Assembly (NCBI GenBank): GCA_964017155.1
Contig: OZ024861.1
Location: 33,176,502-33,240,501 of the forward strand
From: Oasisia sp. SBJ-2009
Taxonomy: Eukaryota; Annelida; Polychaeta; Sabellida; Siboglinidae
Length of the DNA: 64,000 nucleotides
Direction of reading: 5' to 3'
Under the pieces are notes generated by a model. The model was given only the letters and a program-made list of their open reading frames with translations. It was not told where the DNA came from and ran no database searches. The translations under genes were made by a program, and so were the position numbers. Below, one piece after another: positions 58,743 through 64,000 of this stretch. Position 1 is the first letter of the stretch, and each line of letters starts with the position of its first letter.

Positions 58743-59042
58743 ATCTGTTGCCTGTTTGTGAAGATTTGACAGCTTCAAACCACCTCACGTGTAAACTTCT
58801 TTGCCTGTTTGTGAAGATTTGACAGCTTCAAACCATCTCAAGTGTAAACTTCTGTGCCTGTTTGTGAAGATTTGACAGCTTCAAACCATCTCAAGTGTAA
58901 ACTTCTTTGCCTGTTTGTGAAGATTTGACAGCTTCAAACCACCTCACGTGTAAACTTGTTCGCTTGTTTGTGAAGATTTGATGAAGATTTGACAGCTTCT
59001 AACCATCTCAAATATAAACTTGTTTGACTGTTTGGGAAGATT
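58716..59042 (+). repeat. 53-bp minisatellite across the end of the bestrophin reading frame
   Basis: Six units starting 58716, 58768, 58821, 58874, 58927 and 58991 (the fifth is extended by a TGATGAAGATT duplication). Each holds the last coding bases (GACAACTTCAAACCACC in the first), the stop TAA and about 25 bp of following sequence. The repeated junction GCGTAAAT or GTGTAAAC could serve either as stop or as a GTAAA-type splice donor. Confidence 0.94.
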
Positions 59043-60109
59043 CAACATTTCAAACTGTGTTAATTAAGTGATATAGGACAACAGATTCAATGTGTATAAT
59101 CTTTTGGTGGCACTGGCATAAATGTTCTGAAAAAGACTGACTAGTTCAGTGAGACCTGAAAAGATTACGTTGCACATTAATATATAGAGACCTAGTCTTT
59201 TAACAGAACACTGCCAGGTGCTGGACACAACTGGTTGGGTCTGATGTTCCTCCCTGGTATGCACTCCACAATTATAATTGAGCTTACGTGTAACCCTGCA
59301 TGCATGTGTTCAGTTGCATGCACCTGTGTACCGGTATTTGATGTTTTCCAGATATTCAGTAGTTGATCTATGTCCTGTTAGAATAAAAAAGTGATGCCTT
59401 TATAGTTAAATCAGTGAACAAACTATTAATTTATGCTTGCCAGTGTCCAATGTAAATTAAGCCAAGACGTTGTCAAGATTGAATGTATTGCAATAATGAT
59501 ACATGTGTATATACATACACAGCTTACAACATAAGCCATTCGTGTAGCCATACAGATGCTTGCTACTTACAAGTTATGATTAGTCTTAGTAACATGTACA
59601 TTACTTGTTTATGCTCAATAGCTCGGGCTGGAAGTAAAGATAAATATTTTGCAACTTTAGTTTAAAGGTACGTTAATTAATATGTTAATATTATTATAAA
59701 TTGAAATAAACTACTTAACATGCAGCAGCATTATAAAGAATCATTGTTTGTCCTCTATGAAAAAGCTCAACATCTGAGTCTGAGCTGTTTTAGCGTTTAA
59801 CAGTCCTACATCATAAAGCTTTTGATGTGATATAGATCCACACTCATCCATAGTAACATTATGAAAGTGTCAACATAAAAGACACCACATTTCCACCACG
59901 ACACGTGTTCTAGTAATTAAATTCATAATAAAATATTTTCACTATGGTAACCCATAATATTATAATGATATTTACTATCATAAAACATGGTAACATATTC
60001 CCCCAAAACAATAGTTTTCTACAGTAAACAAGGTGTCTAACAAGTAAATGTAAAACTGCTGGCATAATAATTATTGTCATTGTTAATTATAACCAGTATG
60101 TAGGTGTTG
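59043..60109. other. 3' flank of bestrophin
   Basis: Non-coding, probably including the bestrophin 3' UTR up to the poly(A) signal at 59382. The rest is AT-rich and without recognisable elements. Confidence 0.45.
59382..59387 (+). terminator. Possible polyadenylation signal of bestrophin
   Basis: AATAAA 640 bp after the stop. Just upstream, TTTTCCAG/ATATTCAG (59351) could be an acceptor for a short alternative last exon in phase with the GC/GTAAAT junction at 58738-58739; it would encode about 13 residues ending at TGA (59392). Confidence 0.4.
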
Positions 60110-61830
60110 CAATACGTCAGGGAGTTTGACGCCTCTGCCATGCAGAGTTGTAATCCACTGCCTTATGGTATAGGTTCTTGATAGAACCAAAGGCAAAGGC
60201 AGCAAACCCTAACCAGAAAACCATGTCACTCTGGCGGCATCAAGGGTGGTTGATATATGGAACTCCCAACATCTCTCGACCAGCCACTGCAGGGACAAAT
60301 AGTTTGCGCCTGTCTTGACATGTTCTTGCCGGTGTGAGACCTCTATTTGCTCCCCGAGAGAGTGTCGCTAGTAACTTGCAAAAGCCAGCGGCACTTCAAC
60401 ACTTGCTGGCAGCTTCCATGAAATGTACAACTTCACGAAACACCATACCGGATCAGCCGTCACCCGGGTTACCAAGGACCGCGCTGCATGACCTCATCTT
60501 CCATTGACAGTGGAAAATCAGAAGAACAAAACAACTACTGACAATTGTACAATGGAACGTAAGGACTCTCCTCGACCGAGAAGCAGCTGACCGACCAGAA
60601 AGATGTACGGCACTAGTAGCAATGGAACTTGCCAAATACAACATCAACATCGCCACCCACCCTATGTGAAATAAGATTCTCAGAGTCTGGTAGTCTCAAT
60701 GACTTGGAATACTCTTTCTTCTGAAGTGGCAAACCCGAAGTAGAAAGAAGGGAGGCCGGAGTGGGCTTTGCTATCAAACTGGATATCGTCACAAAGCTGA
60801 CAGAAATGCCACGGCCAGTAAGTGACGATGAGACTACCTCTGAGCAAGGACAACTTTGCTGCAATTATCAGCGTGTACGCTCCAACAATGACAAACCCAG
60901 ATGAAAACAAGGAGACCTACAACCAGCTGGCCAGTGTGCTCAGTGGCATCCCTCGTACAGATAGGTTACTGCTGATAGGAGACTTCAGTGCGAGGATAGG
61001 AAGAGACAATGACAAGTGGCCCTTGGTCATGGGCAAACATGGGATTGGGAAATGCAACTCTAATGGTGAGCTTCTACTGGCTTTGTGCTCTGAGTTCGAA
61101 CTGACAGTGACGAACACCATGTTCAAGCAGAGGGATGAAGGCAAGACCACTTGAATGCATCCTCGTTCCAGACACTGGCATATGATCAACGTCATCATCA
61201 CGAGTTGTCGGGATAAGATGGACATCCACAGTACCCTAGCCGTGCATGGAGCTAGCTGCTGGACCGGTCACTGATACTGAGGTCAGAAGTGGCTTTCAGA
61301 ATACGACAAAGGCACAACAGGCAAGGAACAAGTAAGCCGACCAAGCTCAACACAGCAAAATTAAGTACCATCTGCCATAGGGAGAGTTTTGAGCAGGAGA
61401 TGGACAGTGCTCTCGCCCAATGGGAGGAGAAGGAAAGCTCAACACCAGACGAGGAATGGGCACCTCTGCAGCAGGTACAACACAGCAAAGACATATCTTG
61501 GCAAGCCAGACAGAAAACACCAGGACTGGTTCGACCCCAACGACCAGGAGCTACAGACTCTTATGAGCAGAAGAGACTAAGCCCACCAGAGAGTGTTGCA
61601 CCACCATTGCAGCATAGAAAGATGCCTGCAGAGTACAACAAAAACGCACCCATGCACTGAAGTCAGACTGGTGGGAAAAGAAGGCAGTGGAGCTTCAGAG
61701 AGCTGCTGACAGAAACGACATGAAGAGTTTCTACAATGGACTGAAAGAAGTGTGGGTACCCAAGAAGAATATAGGGAGTTAGGGACCTGTTCACCTGAAA
61801 TCAACAGATGGAATGAAGACCTTCTCTGAT

Positions 61831-62099
61831 AGCATGAGAGTTGTGGCAAGATGGAGTGAACACTTCCGGAAGCTACTCACCGTCCCTGGCAACATAGATC
61901 ACGAAGCTCTGGACAACATCCCGCAGCGCATTACCAAGAAAAGCCTCGATGATATTCCAACCATTGCTGAGATGGCCAGAGCAATCGCCGGCCTGAAAGA
62001 TGGCAAAGCACCTGGGGGAAGATGGAATTCCTGCTGGAGTATGGAAGCACGGAGGAGACAATCTGTTTAGCAGACGGCACCAACTAATCACCAATGCCT
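61831..62099 (+). repeat. 269-bp segment duplicated within the LINE, original position
   Basis: Matches 63391-63659 with a constant offset of 1560 bp and no indels. It covers the linker before the polymerase (WSEHFRKLLTVPG to APGG). Both copies carry the same extra G in CCTGGGGGAAGATGG. Confidence 0.95.
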
Positions 62100-63390
62100 G
62101 GGAGGTAGGTTCTGTACCACAAGCTTTGAAGGATGCCAGCATTGTAAGCATCTACAAGAAAGGTGATCGAACAGACTGTGGGAACTATAGAGAAATCTAT
62201 CTTTTTTCCATAGCAGGCAAGATCTTCGGCAGGATCCTCCTCAACAGACTATCTACCCACATAACAAGGTAGTTCCGGAGACACAATGTGGCTTCAGAGG
62301 TAACCGGGGCACCATGGATATGATATCTTGTCCCCGACAGCTACAAGAAAAGTGCATTGAGCAGGACCGACCACTGTACATGGTATTTGTCGACTTCAGT
62401 AAGGCGTTCGATACAGTTGAGAGGACCGGGTTATGGCAGCTACTGAGGAAGTATGGATGCCCAGAAAGGTTCAAAACAATGATCGAGGCTCTACATACCG
62501 GAATGATGGCGAATATTAGTGTTGGAGGGGAAGTCTCGGAATCGTTCAGTGTTACAAATGGGGTCGGTCAAGCAAGGTTGTGTGCTAGCAATGCTCGACG
62601 AGGCTATCCGAGACATGGGGGATTGCGTCTACATACAGCGGAGCGCTGACCTATTCAACGTCGCACATTTCAGAGCGAAGACCAAGACTACTCGGATACT
62701 GATGAGAGAGCTGCTATTCGCAGATGACAGTGCATTGGTTGCCCACTCTGCTGAAGAGATGCAGAAAATATTGGATGCTTTGTCCGATGCGACAAAGAAG
62801 TTCGGCCTGAAGATTAACACCAAGAAGACCGAGGTGCTGTACCAACCCAATTTTACAAGAACCCGCGAGGAGGATATCGTGGTTGATGGAAACAAGCTGA
62901 ACTCTGTTCTGGAATTCACCTACCTCTGAAGCACTATATCAAGTAATGGATGCTTTGACGATGATATACAGAGGAGGATGGCCAAGGCTAGTGCATCCTT
63001 CTGCCGACTACGCCAAAGACTCTGGAACAACCACCAGATATACCGTGCAATCGTGCTGTCCACCCTCCTATATGGGGCCGAGGCCTGGGCAGTGTACAGA
63101 CGACAGGTGAAAAAGCTGCATGTCTTCATGATGCGACATCTGCGTTCGATCATGAGGATAACCTGGATGGACAAAGTGACAAACAAGGACATACTCGAAC
63201 GGACATGGCTGCCATCTATGGAAAATCTTCTGATCAGAAACAATCTCCGGTGGACTGGACACCTCATGAGGATGTCACCAGACAGGCTACCAAAGCAGAT
63301 TCTCTACTCCCAACTGTCTTCTGGTCACAGAAAGAGAGGGCGCCCTCGTCTCCGGTTCAAGGATACCACCAAGAGAAACCTGAAGCTGAG

Positions 63391-63659
63391 AGCATGATAG
63401 TTGTGGCAAGATGGAGTGAACACTTCCGGAAGCTACTCAACGTCCCTGGAGACATAGTTCACGAAGCTCTGGACAACATCCCGCAGCACATTACCAAGAA
63501 AGGCCTCGATGATATTCCAACCATTACTGAAATGGCCAGAGCAATCGCCGGCCTGAAAGATGGCAAAGCACCTGGGGGAAGATGGAATTCCTGCTGAAGT
63601 ATGGAAGCACGGAGGAGACAATCTGTTTAGCAGACTGCACCAACTAATCACCAATGCCT
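63391..63659 (+). repeat. 269-bp segment duplicated within the LINE, displaced copy
   Basis: Sits after the C-terminal coding part, joined at a 7-bp sequence AGCATGA found at both source and target, and is followed directly by the element's 3' end (CAGTCTTTGTCGCATCGC, then (ATG)n). This looks like a template switch or recombination between LINE copies. Confidence 0.93.
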
Positions 63660-63765
63660 AACCTAACATCATTCTCACAGCAGAGAGATAAATGCAGAGC
63701 AATAGTCAAGCGATGGAAGCAGTCTTTGTCGCATCGCTACCGACAGCATGATGATGATGATGATA

Positions 63766-64000
63766 ATTATAACTTCATTTTTATTAGTTTTATGTAAGTG
63801 GCGTCCATCTGTCTTGTCGGACAATGGTTTGCGGCGCAATTATTGTAAGTTTTGTGATATGCGTCGCCTGGTATTACTAAGAAGTCCGACTCGGACGTGG
63901 CAATCTCTACCACATCTACGGCAAAAATATACAGTCGGCTGTGAAGGGAATGCAGCATTGGCAGGTCTCTTCTATCGGAGATCCCTCCCCTCGATCAGCC
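63766..64000 (-). pseudogene. Second LINE 3' end, opposite strand, cut by the window edge
   Basis: On the minus strand a frame encodes PTVYFCRRCGRDCHVRVGLL with the C-x2-CGR-x-C-x2-R-x-GL pattern of the zinc-finger-like C-terminus of such LINEs (63950-63880), followed by about 110 bp to a tail at (ATC)n. It therefore meets the plus-strand LINE tail to tail at 63749-63780. The 5' part lies outside the window. Confidence 0.7.

Larger units (their letters stand above)
60110..63765 (+). pseudogene. RTE-like LINE (endonuclease plus reverse transcriptase), broken and rearranged
   Basis: Non-LTR retrotransposon of the kind often mis-annotated as craniofacial development protein 2-like. Endonuclease pieces: IVQWNVRTLL near 60545, VYAPTMTNPDENKE near 60870, GDFSARIGRD near 60980 (the usual GDFNAR has Ser for Asn). 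Polymerase pieces: SIVSIYKKGDRTDCGNY near 62140, YMVFVDFSKAFDT near 62375 and the catalytic FADDSALVAHS near 62718. A C-terminal RRQVKKLHVFMMRHLRSI segment lies at 63100. The frame changes at least eight times and internal parts are missing. It ends in (ATG)n at 63749-63765. The clade is inferred from sequence style. Confidence 0.88.

Overview
The window is animal nuclear DNA: AT-rich, intron-rich, with GT-AG splicing and many transposons. It holds three complete, multi-exon, conserved genes, which I reconstructed exon by exon with consistent splice phases. They are SETD4 (+ strand, 8 exons, about 437 aa, 6063-15897), SRRM1 (- strand, 15 exons, about 945 aa, 38096 down to 17590) and a bestrophin (+ strand, 11 exons, about 580 aa, 41190-58742). 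SETD4 and SRRM1 converge tail to tail; SRRM1 and bestrophin diverge across about 3.1 kb. I see no functional link between the three; they are a lysine methyltransferase, a splicing co-activator and an anion channel.

The organism is probably a marine invertebrate or basal chordate. A lancelet is plausible: I recall, without being able to check, reports of unstable intronic minisatellites in amphioxus. A mollusc is not excluded.

Layout: 1-6.0 kb holds small inverted-repeat transposons upstream of SETD4. 6.0-16.0 kb is SETD4, with two L2/CR1-like LINE fragments, a 136-bp near-perfect palindrome and microsatellites in its introns. 17.6-38.1 kb is SRRM1, whose introns host an internally deleted piggyBac-like element (TTAA target), a pogo/Tigger-like element (TA target) and several shorter repeats. 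38.1-41.2 kb is the divergent intergenic region. 41.2-58.7 kb is bestrophin, with a young Ty3/Gypsy-type LTR element in intron 2 that carries gag and integrase but no reverse transcriptase. 60.1-63.8 kb is a broken, rearranged RTE-like LINE meeting a second LINE tail to tail at the window end.

The most unusual signal is a repeated pattern. Four separate tandem arrays (unit lengths 48, 67, 46 and about 36 bp) each begin inside the 3' end of an exon and cross its 5' splice site, so exon end plus donor is copied 5 to 22 times. They sit at SETD4 exon 2 and bestrophin exons 1, 6 and 8. A fifth array (53 bp, 6 copies) crosses the end of the bestrophin reading frame, where the repeated stop TAA is also a possible GTAAA(T/C) donor. 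None of the arrays I found crosses a 3' splice site, and SRRM1 has none.
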